The notes beneath the pieces are model-generated. The model did no database searches. It saw nothing but the letters and a program-made list of their open reading frames with translations, and was not told the origin of the DNA. Below are positions 22,450-33,718 of a DNA stretch of 64,000 bases, in pieces. Origin of the DNA: Diplocarpon mali (taxonomy: Eukaryota; Ascomycota; Leotiomycetes; Helotiales; Drepanopezizaceae); contig JAENRP010000206.1 of assembly GCA_024741835.1 (NCBI GenBank), positions 1-64,000 of the forward strand, read 5' to 3'. The position numbers were made by a program, and so were the translations under genes. Position 1 is the first letter of the stretch. Each line of letters begins with the position of its first letter.

Positions 22450-23600
22450 ATTTGATTTTAAACGCAATTTGATTTGAAATAGCAATAGCTTTCGATTCCG
22501 ATCGAAATACTAAGCTTAAAGACCTCTAACTCTCTTAGAAGAACTAGCAATAATAGTTTGACGATTTAAAGCTTTACTTTAAGAGTAAAGGCATTGAAAT
22601 AGCAATTTAAAAGACACTTATTAAATATATAAGAACAGCCTCCTATACTCCTTCTACTAATTCGTCTACTTCTACTTTAATAGCTAATACAACTGCTAAG
22701 GATTTGCTAAATATATTAAATAAGCTTAGCCTAAGAGCTTTAATAGATAATAACCGAGAATCCTAAAGGCAGATTTTAAATATAAAAAAGGAGAAGGAGT
22801 ATAGGCTGGCCTTAGCCAAATGCAAGCTTAAGATCAATAGAGGTTTAAGTGATAAAGACCGAGATTTTATTTAAATTTATAATAATATAAAGATAAGATA
22901 GGATACTTTAAAGGCAAAATACTCTTAGACAATTGCCTTTAATACTTAGCATCTGCTATAATAGATCACTTCATTTTAATATAGAAAAGACAAAGATAGC
23001 AAGGATATAGATATAAATATAGACTCTACTTAGTCTATATTATATAAAGTAAAAAGGAGAGTAAGAGCCGCAGATCCTAGGATAGCTATAACTTTTAAGG
23101 AAACTTAGCTTTTTAGTTTCCTACTTAATAGCCTCCCTTTTAAGTTTGCTATTGCGAAATAATCTCTTCTTATCTAACCTAACCTTAAGATCTATAAGAA
23201 GATCAACCTCCTTCGAACTATTAAGCAAGACCTCAAAGGACGCTTTAAATCGGCAAATGCCGTATTATAAGGTAATAATAAGCTTAAGAAGAGGAAGGAG
23301 CGTAGGACGAGCCCTTAAGCTTATTAGGGATGCTACTTCTATAATAGTGCTTATAATATTACTAATTGTAAAGTTAAAAGGCAATTGATCGATATAGTCG
23401 CTAGCTTTAATATTAAGAAGTAATTAAAGCAAAAGTTAAAAAGCAAACTGCCCTTATCCTACTAAAAGCTATAACTACTAAGGAAAGGCAAAGGAAAAGG
23501 CTATTTAATTAAAACTTTAGCATATACCTTTAATAATAATAGTAGGTTATTTAAACCTGAATCCACTTTTAATAATTCAAATGATAATTATAATAAAGAT
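22450..23600 (+). pseudogene. Copia-D gag region (decayed)
   Basis: Between the leader and protease. Charged, helix-like stretches are visible near 22770-22830 (lysine/glutamate rich), but I could not identify an intact knuckle. A short open frame at 23146-23388 is probably part of it or a shadow. The inverted copy matches this region up to its interruption at 58454. Assigned mainly by position. Confidence 0.45.
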
Positions 23601-23619
23601 GCTTATATCTTAAAAGCCG

Positions 23620-24000
23620 ATCTTTATAAGATCTTCAAATCCGACTAATATAATAATACTAATTATATAGTATATATAACTAATAAACCCTACTTATTTA
23701 AAGGCCTACTTATTAAAATAAAAAGGCGCTTTATTAAAGTTAATAGTAAAAGGTTATATATAAATTCGATAGGTATAGTAGAGATAAATGTTATTAGCGT
23801 TTCTTTCCTTTTATAAAATATTCTCCTTATACTTAGCCTAAGTATTAATCTTTTATTTAGCTATAAGATCTATATAAAGTTAAATTATATAAGAGTTTTT
23901 AATAATCAATTTATATAGTTTATAAATAATAACTATAAAGTGATCTTTAAAGCTAAAATCAAAGATAGACTTTATATTATCTTAAAGGTAATATTATAGA
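23620..24000 (+). pseudogene. Copia-D protease region (decayed)
   Basis: Precedes the palindrome array. The frame reads INSIGIVEINVISVSFLL and a hydrophobic, beta-like region with KVIFKAKIKDRLYIILK just before the first palindrome. Length and place fit a Copia aspartic protease, but the DSGA motif is not clearly preserved. Broken by RIP stops. Confidence 0.45.
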
Positions 24001-24004
24001 AATT

Positions 24005-24476
24005 GACTCTTAGGCCAGACTTATAAGTGGATTCCTTTAAGGAAAGTGCACTCTTTACTTTAATATAATTAAGTAAGGATAAGGAGAATAGATAGACTCT
24101 TAAGTTAAGATTGCAAGTGAAATTCGCGAAAATAACTCTTAAGCTAAGACTATAGGTAAATTGCAAAGTGTCCTTAAAGATAACTCTTAAGCTAGGATTA
24201 TAAGTAAATTTAATAGAAATGACTCTTAGGCCAAGACCGCAAGTGGATTTTGCAGATTTGCTAATAATAACTCTTAAGCTAGGATTATAAGTGAAATTCG
24301 CAGAAATGACTCCTAGGCTAGGACTATAAGTGAAATTCGCGAATTCGTTAGAAACGACTCCTAAGCTAGGACTATAAGTAGATCTTGCTATTTCTAGGAA
24401 ATCAACTCCTAAGCCAAGACTGCAAGTGGATCTCGCGGTTTTATTAAAAACGACTCCTAAGCCGGGCTTATAATTA
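24005..24476 (+). repeat. array of ten in-frame 25-bp palindromes in Copia-D
   Basis: Ten copies of a 25-bp quasi-palindrome start at 24005, 24095, 24134, 24182, 24221, 24269, 24308, 24356, 24404 and 24452. Each begins (G/A)ACTC and ends near AAGTG. Steps are 90, 39, 48, 39, 48, 39, 48, 48, 48 bp, all divisible by three. The frame that continues into integrase reads each unit as Thr-(Pro/Leu)-(Arg/Lys)-(Pro/Leu)-x-Leu-Gln(stop)-Val. The spacers are 14 or 23 bp and encode short hydrophobic/charged linkers. The array therefore lengthens the protein between protease and GAG-pre-integrase. The minus-strand open frame over 23972-24487 is the mirror reading of the same array. Confidence 0.9.
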
Positions 24477-24499
24477 GAAAACGGCAAAACCTCAAACTA

Positions 24500-25460
24500 C
24501 TATTACTAGTCCTTTCCAGCTGCCGACGACGAAGTATCGACTAATAATAGGCTACTAAAGCTATTAAAAGCCGAAAGCCTATTAAAGTATTAGCTAATAT
24601 ATAAAAGATTCGCGCATTTAAGGCTAGAGAAATTAAAGGGCTTATATAAGGTCTCGACTTTAAAACGGAAGATCTAAGTACCAAAGGATCGCCTAGTATG
24701 CCGAATTTACAAGCTAATAAAACTTTGAAATTAGACGCAAACTAAGCTTAGTCTATAAAAAGATTTAATACTAGTACTAATATCTATTAATACTACTAGA
24801 CTATTTACAACCTTAATTAAAGGAAATAACTAGTTTTCTTAAATAGTAGATAACTTTATTTAATAGATATAGACTATTTGTATTAAAACTAAATCTAAGC
24901 TTATAGAAAAGCTAAAAACTTAGAAAGTAATAAAGGAACGCCAGACTTAATTAAAGCTAATAGCTATTAGGTCTAATAATATATTAAAGATTAAGGCAAA
25001 GCTTAATAAATAGGCAAAATAAGGAGTTTATTATAAATTAACTATAATATATAAAGGTTCCTATAAGAATAGCATTACTAAGCGAAGCATCTAATAAGCA
25101 AAGACTGACTATTGCGCTTTATTATAAGATACTAACCTACTACTGGAATTCTAAGACCTTATAGTTAAGGTAAATGTATACTTATAAAATAGAATAGGTA
25201 GTAGATTAATAGTTAATAGCATTTAAATATCGCTATATAAGGCATATTTCGGATAGAAACTAAGCTTAGACTATATCTGCGTCTTTAAAAGCGTCTGCTA
25301 CTTCTATATTAGCCTAAAGTCCTAGCCTATAGGTATAAAGAGCAAGAAGCTAATAGACTAAGGTAGAGAGTATATATTTATTAAGTATATTAAATAGATA
25401 ATAAAGCAATAGATAGAATATACGCTAGATCTAAAGCGAGTAATTATATCTTTAATAGTT
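24500..25460 (+). pseudogene. Copia-D GAG-pre-integrase and integrase
   Basis: Just after the array the frame reads RFAHLRLEKLKGLYKVSTLK (about 24610-24670), the usual zinc-binding pre-integrase segment, and then the integrase core with IRSNNILKIKAKL near 24970-25010, the position of the second Asp (now Asn). Stops at Gln/Trp positions are frequent. It would join element cDNA to the chromosome. Confidence 0.7.
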
Positions 25461-26079
25461 AAGTTTAATAAATCTTAAAATAAAAAGGAGCTATCCTTAA
25501 AGTTCTATATACTTAGAGATTCGCAAGGTATATCACTCGATAGTAATACTATTAAGCCGAACTAATAACCCTTTTCTTTAAGCTCAGGTATATTAAGCGC
25601 ACCTACTAATCGACGACCTACTAGTCGCCTAAAGGCCGAATAGACTATTCCTATTATCCGCAAATTGCTTAAAGTATAAAACAACTTTAATATTATTATC
25701 CCTTTAATTAAAGTACCTATAGTAAAGGATATTCTTAAAATAGGTATAAGTAATAATAAGCCTCTACTATTAGAAAGCGGTTCCTTAGATGATAAGCCTA
25801 TAGAACCTATAGTTGAACCTACGCCTTTAAAGAGGAATAGAGACCTAGAACCGGAAGACGCCTTAGACGAACGCGAGTTTAAGCGTATCTAGGCTATAAT
25901 AGCGTATAAGATCTACAAGCTCGAACTTTAATAGAGCTTTAATAAAGATAATGCGTTCCTAGCCGCTAAGGGGATAATGAAAATCTCTCTTCTAAAGATA
26001 TATAATAAAGCTATTAATAACCTAGAGAATAGAGTAGTATAAAATAAGGCAATCTAAGAAGAGATAAGCTCTCTTATTG

Positions 26080-27565
26080 CAAATAGTATATAAATAAAGG
26101 AACTGATGCTAAAAGATATAAACCTAATTTTAATAAAGTAGGTCTTTATAATTAAGATATATATAAATAGGACCCTAGAACGTTATAAGGCAAGGCTTAT
26201 AGCTAAAGGCTTCTTGCAATAGTATAGAGAAGACTACTTCGATACGTTCGCGCTAATAGTTCGTATAAATACCCTTTGCATATTTATAGTAATAGTAGCT
26301 ACTAAGGACCTTAAATGCAGATAGTATAATATTAAAAATGCATTTACTAAAGCGATTATAAAAGAACGGATTTTTCTCTCTTAACCTAATAGTATTCTTA
26401 TATACGCTAGCCACTTTCTCTATATACTCTATAGCATCTATAGGCTTAAATAATCAGCTTATAATTAAAACCTCTTATATAGCTTTGCTTTAGTAGAAAT
26501 AGGATTCGTTCAAAGCCTAGCTAACCCTTATCTATTTACCTATACTAAGCGTAGAATTAAGTTACTACTATATATCGATAATATTACTATAGCTGCGAAA
26601 ACAACTATTCAATTAGATTGGTTCTTTATGACTATTCGGAAACGTTTTAATACTAAGGATCTAAGGGGAATTCATAAGATCCTTAGCATCTGCGTTATAA
26701 AGAACCGCTTTACTTAAGAACTCTAATTAGATTAAAAGTAGTATATTAAGAAGATCCTAGACCAAATGGGACTTTCTACTTATACTCCTAACTTTAAGCT
26801 AAAGCGTACTCCAATCGAAGGAAAGTATAATAAGTTAGAGCCTACTAATAAAAATAAGTAAAGAGAAGATCTAAAGAAGTACTAATAGGATATTAGAGCA
26901 ATTATATATACTATAATATATATAAGACTAGATATCGCCTTTATTATTAAGCAACTTAGTTAGAACCTAAAGGATCCGACGATTCGATATAAGAATGCAG
27001 TCAAGCGACTTAAAAGGTACCTTCGATCGATAATCATATAGAAGGTAAGATACAGACTAACGAAATATATAAGCGCAAAGCTTAAAGTATATACCGATTC
27101 CGACTAAGTAAATATAAAAGGTTGGAAAAGTATATTTAGAAGTGTAGTAGTACTATATAGCAGACCTATATTATAAAGAAGTAAGAAGCAGAAATCAGTA
27201 GCTATCGCAAGCACTAAGGCCGAATATATATCAATATTATTAAATTGCAAGTAAGGATTATAGATTGCCTAAGTTCTAAAAGATATAGGTTTTGCTAAGT
27301 ATATTAAACGAGATAAGAACTATATTAATCTTTAAGTAGATAATATAAAGGCGATTGCACTTATAAAGAATCTATACTTATATAAGCAATTGAAATATAT
27401 TAATATCGCCTACCACTTTATCCGCGACCTTATTATAAAGAATAAGTTATCAATTACTTATATCCTAATTGATTAAATAGTAGTAGATGGATTTATAAAG
27501 CTACTAAAGATGGTTGCAAAGTTTAAAGCATTTAAAGATATACTAGGGTTGCAAAAGATAATAAG
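26080..27565 (+). pseudogene. Copia-D reverse transcriptase and RNase H
   Basis: Ty1/Copia RT. The start ERYKARLIAKGFLQ (about 26185-26220), NIKNAFTKAIIKERIFL (about 26320-26370; one Asp changed) and the catalytic box LLLYIDNITIAA at 26562-26597 (YVDD in active enzymes) are readable. RNase H follows with VYTDSDQVNIKGWKS near 27090-27130 and KSVAIASTKAEY near 27197-27235, ending in DGFIKLL and a tail near 27560. Many TAA/TAG stops. Confidence 0.85.
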
Positions 27566-27585
27566 GGCTTAATAGGCTTAAGGAT

Positions 27586-27610
27586 AACTCCTAGGCCCGC
27601 CTTGCGAGTT
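27586..27610 (+). repeat. 25-bp palindrome copy, Copia-D 3' region
   Basis: First of three copies after the end of pol. The next is 61 bp on, so these are not kept in one frame and probably lie in the 3' untranslated part. Confidence 0.8.
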
Positions 27611-27646
27611 AAGTCATATAGTTTTATAAAGGAAAGTTTTTAGATC

Positions 27647-27671
27647 GACTCCTAGGCCTAGACCGCGAGTT
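27647..27671 (+). repeat. 25-bp palindrome copy, Copia-D 3' region
   Basis: Second of the three trailing copies, flanked on both sides by the related sequence TATAxTxTTATAAAGGAA, so the trailing copies form a loose tandem of about 61-65 bp. Confidence 0.8.
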
Positions 27672-27711
27672 AAGTTATATAATCTTATAAAGGAACGCTT
27701 TTAGGAAATTT

Positions 27712-27736
27712 AACTCCTAGTCCTACCTTGCAAGTA
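27712..27736 (+). repeat. 25-bp palindrome copy, Copia-D 3' region
   Basis: Third trailing copy, more diverged in its centre. Its counterpart in the inverted element is 53977-54001. Confidence 0.7.
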
Positions 27737-27873
27737 GGATTAGTAATTTCAATAGAGGTTACTATTAATTAATTATTTTTAATTTAAAGAGATACTTAAG
27801 AGTTAGATTAGCGCAAAAGGATAGTTATTGTTTTCCTAATTGCAAATCAATTAGAGTAAAGTCTAAGTAGAGG

Positions 27874-28068
27874 TATTAAGATAAGTGATATAGCTATTAC
27901 TTTAATGTATTATTATATAACCTTACTGCTTAGTTAATAGGCTATTAATATATATATAGCTATAAGGAAGAAAGGGGTAACCTTCCTCCCCTAACTCTTA
28001 CTAATATATCGACCATCGACCTCTAGAAGTTTCCATTACCTACTGCGCCGACTCATTTAAGCTTAATA
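27874..28068 (+). repeat. Copia-D 3' LTR
   Basis: 195 bp, colinear with 21884-22078. Ends CTTAATA and is followed by AACAC, the target duplication. Confidence 0.9.
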
Positions 28069-28080
28069 AACACTACTAAT

Positions 28081-28387
28081 TGTAATAATACAGAACCACC
28101 GAAGTGCGAGATCAAGTATGGTAGCAAGAAGTGGTGCAAAAGGCGTATTCTATAGGTCTAATACGAAAGAAACGAAGAAGTTAAAGAACCCTCCTTATAG
28201 GAGAGCCCTTTTCCCTTATATATATAAGTAGCTTAAGGCTCTTTGCCCATTTATATAATATTATATAAGAATATCCTTTTGCACTTTTAAGGTCGATTCG
28301 AAATAATCCTATATCGAATTGCGATTCTAAAACCTTAAAACGCTATACTCTTAGGTAATTGCACTAAGTGGAGGAGTAGCCGTTATA
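28081..28387 (-). repeat. Gypsy-B LTR4
   Basis: 307 bp in reverse orientation, TGTAATAATACAG on the left and CCGTTATA on the right. It abuts a 12-base remnant of Gypsy-A copy 2 left after the Copia-D insertion, so it was inserted into or recombined with that copy. Confidence 0.85.
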
Positions 28388-30407
28388 CTACCTCCCCCCT
28401 TTAAGAACGCTTGCTTATAAGCGTTAGTAGGTTATAACGATTTTTTATATAGTAACGTACTTAGCGCGTTATTATGCAAACGGTACCGTTCTATATTTGA
28501 TTTAGCGCAAGTTGCGTTATATACTTAAATTTGTTTTTCCTTCTTATAGGATCTTCCTTCCTTAGTATAATAATTATATATAATCGCATAAGTCCTTTAC
28601 TCCTACTATTATAACATAGGGCTAATATATAGTAGTAGAAACTATTACTATTACTATTACTAACTATTATAAGTAAGTTTATTTTAGTCTAAGGTCGAAT
28701 CGCATCTAATGCGTATAATGCTAATTCCTTTGCCGTTAGGCGCCCTTACAGTGGCTTACTATATATACTACTACTAGTACGTGCGGCGCCTTATGTATAA
28801 TATCGCATATAAGTGCAAGTTTAAATTAAAGCGTAGTAAGAAGTGCTACTAGTACTAAGAGCAAAAGGCAAAGTATATCCTTATAAGTACCTTAAATCGA
28901 CTTTAGAGTTTTATTTAAGCTAATACTTATTTATAGCTTCCCTTTTATATCAATAAGGAGTTTACGGCGCTATCTGCGGCCTTTAAGGAGTAGTAGGAAG
29001 AGGCTCCTTAGTAATAAGAGAGGGATAATAACAATAATAATAAGGATACGCGTACGGTTTTGGCAAGGAATCGCAAGATACTCTATTAAAAGGCGGTCTA
29101 GCGCGCCCAGATCCTTATCAACCTTTTGCTAATAGCTAGTGCAAAGGCTTTAATTAGCCGCTTTTAACTTAAGCGTGCTAACCTCGCAGAGCTCCGCTCT
29201 ATAGCTAAGGCTATAGTAAGCTAGCTAAAAGGGGTCTAGGCAATAGTTACTATAAGTTAAACTTAAAATAGTATTAAATCGATCGCTGAATTTCTATTAG
29301 GAGCGCAGCGACTTTATTAAGTCCTGGCTAGCGAGGTTAACGCAATCCAGCTAAATTATACTAGGCCTCTTAAGGTTTATTACCGCATTAGTAAAGCAAA
29401 CTACTATAGCAGTAGAGTCTCTTATAAGGGGTAGGAGGCTTGCGATAGTAAGGGTAGCATTAGGCGCAGCAGCTAGTAGGGCAGTACTAGCGGCGGCAAA
29501 AGGAGGTCGGGGTCGTTTTAAGCAGGGGTATAGACAGGAGCTAAGCTTTAGCTTTAAAACGGAGTTGGAGCTCGTCTCTTTAAGCGCAAAGGAGGAGGGA
29601 TCGGAGGAGTTATAAGGAAGAGGGGGCAGTAGGCCTAGTATTATTGTTTTTTATTTTTAGATTTATTTACTAATCTATTTTGCGTCTGGCCTATTATCTT
29701 CTAAGTGACTATAATCATTTATACTATCTTTTTAAGCCTTTAGCTAAGCTTATAGGTTTTAAGGTAGTCCTAGCTTAATAGGATTAGCCTAATAAAAGTC
29801 GCGAATCTTATATAAGGATCTTATAAAATTTAAAGCGCGATACTAACTTAAATCAAGGTTATAACTAGTCCATTTGACTTAGTACTTTAAATTCCTTTAA
29901 AATAAGCGTATACCTAGTATTTTAAATACTTTATACTCTTCTTATTTAGCGATCTTTTCTATAGTAGGCTAGGGTTATTCCTAACTTAGCAAAGGGTTTT
30001 ACAGATCTTTAAATAGTAGTTCTAATATAAAGATATTATATATTATAGAACCTATAAGTAGCTTAATCTAATATAAATTGCCTACCTTCTTAAGAACCTT
30101 AAAGGGGCTATCCTATTAATTGGCCAGTTTCCTACTAAGGCAGTAGTTCTTAAGATTTTTTATCAAAAGGTAGACTATATCTTTAAGTTTCTAATTAATC
30201 TCCTTTTAATATTAATTTATAAACTTACGCATTTTCTCTTAAGCGCGTTTTATATTGCCTTTTGCTACTTTTTAAATTAAGTACATCCTCTCTACTATTA
30301 GCCTAGCCTTTGCTTAGTTTAATCTCTCCTATAGGCTTGATATATTCGGAAAGATCTAGTCCTAACTTATCTAAGGTGCAACTCTATACTTAAGCTAATA
30401 TAGGATT
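28081..30407 (-). mobile_element. Gypsy-B copy 2, 3' part (minus strand, truncated)
   Basis: Inverted relative of 16050-18417: LTR at 28081-28387, purine tract (as CCTCCCCCC on the plus strand) next to it, the 3' region to about 29640, chromodomain at about 29864-29975 and the integrase C-terminus to 30407. There the match stops abruptly and another sequence begins with TGTTATGC. The rest of pol and the 5' LTR are not in the window at this place. RIP is comparable with copy 1. Confidence 0.85.
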
Positions 30408-30554
30408 TGTTATGCATAATACCGCTCGGCCAAAATGTGAATCCACCCCTTAAGGCGCGTACTAGTATATTTAGCCTATTTTCTGTATAATACACCCCCT
30501 AGGTCGTCGGAAGAATAGTTTTTCCAGCGGCCTAAGTACTAGCCCAGTCTATAG
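30408..30554 (-). mobile_element. Copia-type 3' end fragment (Copia-F, tentative)
   Basis: Interrupts Gypsy-B copy 2. On the minus strand it reads as a short coding-like tail, a purine tract CCTAGGGGGTG, and then a TG...CA segment of about 87 bp (30494 back to 30408). The same CCTAGGGGGTG tract precedes the 3' LTR of Copia-E at 44695-44705, which is why I call it the 3' end of a Copia element. Gypsy-G is inserted in it; its continuation is probably 53526-53644. Confidence 0.45.
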
Positions 30555-30802
30555 TATAAAACTGAAGGGAGACAACACAAGAATAGGCCTAAGGGAAGAC
30601 CCAAAAACAAGAGGAGGAAGCACCATAAGCAGGCTCTCTTAGATAAGATGTTAGGAACAAGTCCCAAGTATAGGGTATATTCAGTACTATAGCGACGCGC
30701 GCTTATCTCTATATATAGAAGAGGCCCCTTTTTATCCTCCTATCGGCCCTGTCCTATTATATGACTTTTATTATATAATTCATCTATACCTAAGTCTTTA
30801 TA
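30555..30802 (-). repeat. Gypsy-G 3' LTR (left)
   Basis: 248 bp from TATAAAAC to TTTATA. It is strongly RIP-mutated at its right end compared with its partner (for example TTTATTATATAATTCATC here against TTTGTCACGTGATTCATC there). The exact left boundary rests on the ATAG flank and could be a few bases off. Confidence 0.75.
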
Positions 30803-30984
30803 TATATCTTAAATAATAAAAGTAGTAGCCTCTACTACTTTTAGTAAAGAATATAAAATAATATAGGTTAAGGTAATAGCATATCAATTATTAGCAAACC
30901 TTAAGTGCGAGAAAACTAATATATTAAAAGGCCTAAATTAAAGCTATATTATTATTAAAGGTAAAAGAAAAAAAGAAGAGGTTT

Positions 30985-31030
30985 NNNNNNNNNNNNNNNN
31001 NNNNNNNNNNNNNNNNNNNNNNNNNNNNNN
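30985..31030. other. assembly gap (46 N)
   Basis: Run of N inside Gypsy-G, downstream of the last long frame. The true length is unknown, and a TAAAAG/AAAAGAAG purine run precedes it. Confidence 0.99.
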
Positions 31031-31040
31031 ATACGCTTTT

Positions 31041-31065
31041 CACCTATAGACCGGGCCTAGGAGTT
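31041..31065 (-). repeat. 25-bp palindrome copy in Gypsy-G (3' of X1)
   Basis: Lies just right of the gap and beyond the TGA that closes frame X1 at 31141-31143, so it is in the untranslated 3' part. Centre GACCGGGCC well preserved. Confidence 0.8.
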
Positions 31066-31464
31066 AGAAAACGAAACTATCAAAATAAACAAATAAGCTA
31101 TAAAATCGTAAAAATAATTAAAATAAAATTAACTTAGGTATCAGTTTTCCTTAGTTCTTTTCAAAGGATAGGGAGACCTATTACTAGATAATACTCTCTT
31201 TATAAAGCGCCTACTTCTTCTTAATAGCTCGCTATTAGTATCAAAGGAACTAGGTCTTAGTATAATAGGCGTCTCCGTGCTTCTTGCTAATACTAGTATA
31301 GTATAATAACTTCTACCAATAGGGAGAGAAACTTATATTATAGTATTATTATTATCTTTGTCTTTATTATTATTATTATCCTTTAGAGATTCGTTAGTAG
31401 TAAAGGAGGAGGTAATAAGTAACTCAATAGATAATACTTCCTTCTCTTTACCCTTAGTCAAATC

Positions 31465-31489
31465 AAATCGTAGGCCAGGCCTAAGAGTC
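31465..31489 (-). repeat. 25-bp palindrome copy in X1
   Basis: In frame; reads TLRPGLRF in an open stretch, one of the few copies without a stop. Confidence 0.85.
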
Positions 31490-32286
31490 GTATCAAGGGT
31501 TATAATATAAGGTTTCTTAGTACTATACTTTTCAAAAAGTATTGTCTTATTAATCATATTATCAGCTTCGATATCGTTATTATTACCTTTCATCTTAATC
31601 CACAATTTATCTCTATATAGCTATAACTCTAGTTGTTAAATCATCTTCCATATATTTGAAAAATCTTTAAAGAGTTCTTGCTTATATCTCTTTAAATATA
31701 TTATTAGTTATATCATATCTTTAGAAAACAATTCCTTTACTATTATTACTACTAATAGATTATTCCACGATCTTCTACCTATAAGGGCCTTTAATAATAG
31801 ACCACCTTTCGTCATACTAAGGGTTGTATAGAACTTTGCAGAAGATTCTCTTACTATACCCTATCTTACTATACTTAGTCTCTTTATATTAAGTGAATCG
31901 ATGAGAAAATCTTCTAAGTTAGTACTATTCTTAAGTGAATCATTGCCAACAACTTCTATATAATTATTACTAATAGTAAGAAAACTTCCTTTTCCAAGCT
32001 CTCTATTAGAGTCCAAGTCTACGAAAGTACCTTATCTTATAAACATAGAGAATAAAGCGGTCTTATTAGAAATATACTCATCTAATAGTATTCTATCCTT
32101 AGTATTTAGTTCTTTCTACTATACTACGCTTTATGCCAGATTAAGTAAGATCTATTAAGCATTCTTAAAGCGGTAGGGTGTAAGACTTAATAATTCATAT
32201 GATTTTTCCTAAACTGCAAATTCTCTAGTAGATTGTTTTACTATAAGAATTATATAATAGTCGATAGTTCTACTATTAAGGGAGCT

Positions 32287-32311
32287 GACCTGCGAGCTAG
32301 GCCTAGGAGTC
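32287..32311 (-). repeat. 25-bp palindrome copy in X1
   Basis: In frame; reads TPRPSSQV. Ends match the Copia-D array units (GACTCCTAGGCC on the minus strand). Confidence 0.85.
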
Positions 32312-33516
32312 AATTTTACAAACCTAGTATTAGTATCAATTTTAGTAGTAACAATTCTCAAATAGTAGTCAATTCCTATAAACTATACAAGTTTAAGATA
32401 AGCTACTAGCTTATATAAAGAATTATAGCAAGTTAGCAAAGCACTAAGATACAATCTATAATGCATCCTTAATATCTATTATATTAAGCTATAAGTCATA
32501 TTATAAAGGAAGGCGGAAGGTAGCGATGATTTCTTATCTAAGGTATAGAAATAGTATCTATACATTTCTACCTCTTCTTATGCTAAAGTCATAAACGAAC
32601 TCTTCCTGCGAATACTATAGCCTTATATGCGTACTATACCTAAGAATATGCAATTAAACAGTTTAAGCATATTTAAAAAGCCTTTGCTATAGAGTAATAT
32701 AAAGTCGTTTGAGGTTAGTATAGACTTATATTAAGCGGGGGTCTAGGAGATATTATAGAACAATTTTAAAGCCTCAAGTGCTACTTTAAATTTCGCAAAA
32801 CCTAATAATACATCTTTCTTAATCTAGTTAGCTATTCTACTACCGGCGGCCACAATTGTATAATTTCTAAGATATAATAAGAACAAAGTCAGGTTAGGTA
32901 TAGTATAGAATTTATATATATTAAAGGAGACTTATTTGTTAGTTAGAGATAATATTACCAATCTATAGTATTATACATATTATCGTTTATAAAGAGTATA
33001 AAATTTTTCGAGATTAGAGTCTTTGAACATTCCTATTATAAATCTACTTAATCGTATCTTTATCTCTAGCGTTACTACAATTTTAAATCTATTACTATGC
33101 TATAGTATCATCTTAATATTAAAGGGGACTTCATAGCACTCCATAAAGATAGTTATTATACTATCGTCTGATTTTTCTTTAAGAATATAGTAATCACCCT
33201 TTAGCTTTTTATACTTAATGAAAAACTGCATAATATTATCGGCAGAAAATCCATCTTCTCAAAGCTTTATAATCTATTTAATAGCTCTTGCAGTCCCTTC
33301 CTATACTAATAAAACTTCTTCTTAGTCTTCCTTTTTCAAACGCTTTATTATAGACTTATAAAATTCTAGTACAAACTTTTGCAAGTCTTTAGGAAAAGTC
33401 TATACAAGGTCAGATATATCTTTCTTACTATTATTAAAAATTTCTAATATATTAGTAGCCGTGCTATCATCTTCATTAGTCAAATCACTATCTGAGTTAA
33501 TAATATTACATATATT

Positions 33517-33541
33517 AACCCGTAGGCCAGGCTCGCGAGTC
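33517..33541 (-). repeat. 25-bp palindrome copy in X1
   Basis: In frame; reads TREPGLRV, with GCGAG arms retained. Confidence 0.85.
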
Positions 33542-33693
33542 GATTTTATTACTATAGGTATTTAAGGGATTTCGAAAGATAGGGAATCAAAGTCGTCTAA
33601 CTTAGATAATTAGCGGTTAGGGTAGTCTATTATTTATACATAAGATATTATAGGCAACTTATGCTTAAAGGCATCTTCATTATATAGGGCTTC

Positions 33694-33718
33694 CACTTAT
33701 AGGCCGGGCCCATAAGTC
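33694..33718 (-). repeat. 25-bp palindrome copy in X1
   Basis: In frame; reads TYGPGL-stop-V. Ten of the twelve symmetric base pairs are complementary around a central G, the clearest palindrome in the window. Confidence 0.9.

Larger units (their letters stand above)
21884..28068 (+). mobile_element. Copia-D copy 1 (complete Ty1/Copia element, RIP-degraded)
   Basis: A 6185-bp element with two 195-bp LTRs at a constant offset of 5990 bp. The flanks are AATAC on the left and AACAC on the right: a 5-bp target duplication in which one C has become T in a CpA context. Internal order is leader hairpin repeats, gag, protease, a ten-copy palindrome array, GAG-pre-integrase and integrase, RT and RNase H, three more palindromes. 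This is the Ty1/Copia order. It sits inside the protease of Gypsy-A copy 2, so it is younger than that copy. An inverted relative lies at 53645-58454. Confidence 0.9.

Noticed and set aside
24005..24476. CRISPR-like repeat/spacer array
   Set aside because: Repeat and spacer lengths look superficially similar, but the spacers are related to one another, steps are multiples of three, the array lies inside a Copia pol frame, and the DNA is fungal.
23972..24487. 171-codon minus-strand open frame with Thr-Tyr-Ser-Pro-Ser-Leu repeats as a gene
   Set aside because: It is the mirror reading of the palindrome array; the coding strand of Copia-D is plus, as fixed by RT and integrase.
30421..30432. tRNA or SINE head
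   Set aside because: The minus strand reads TGGCCGAGCGGT, a good A-box, but no B-box or cloverleaf follows, so it is probably chance in the LTR-like fragment.
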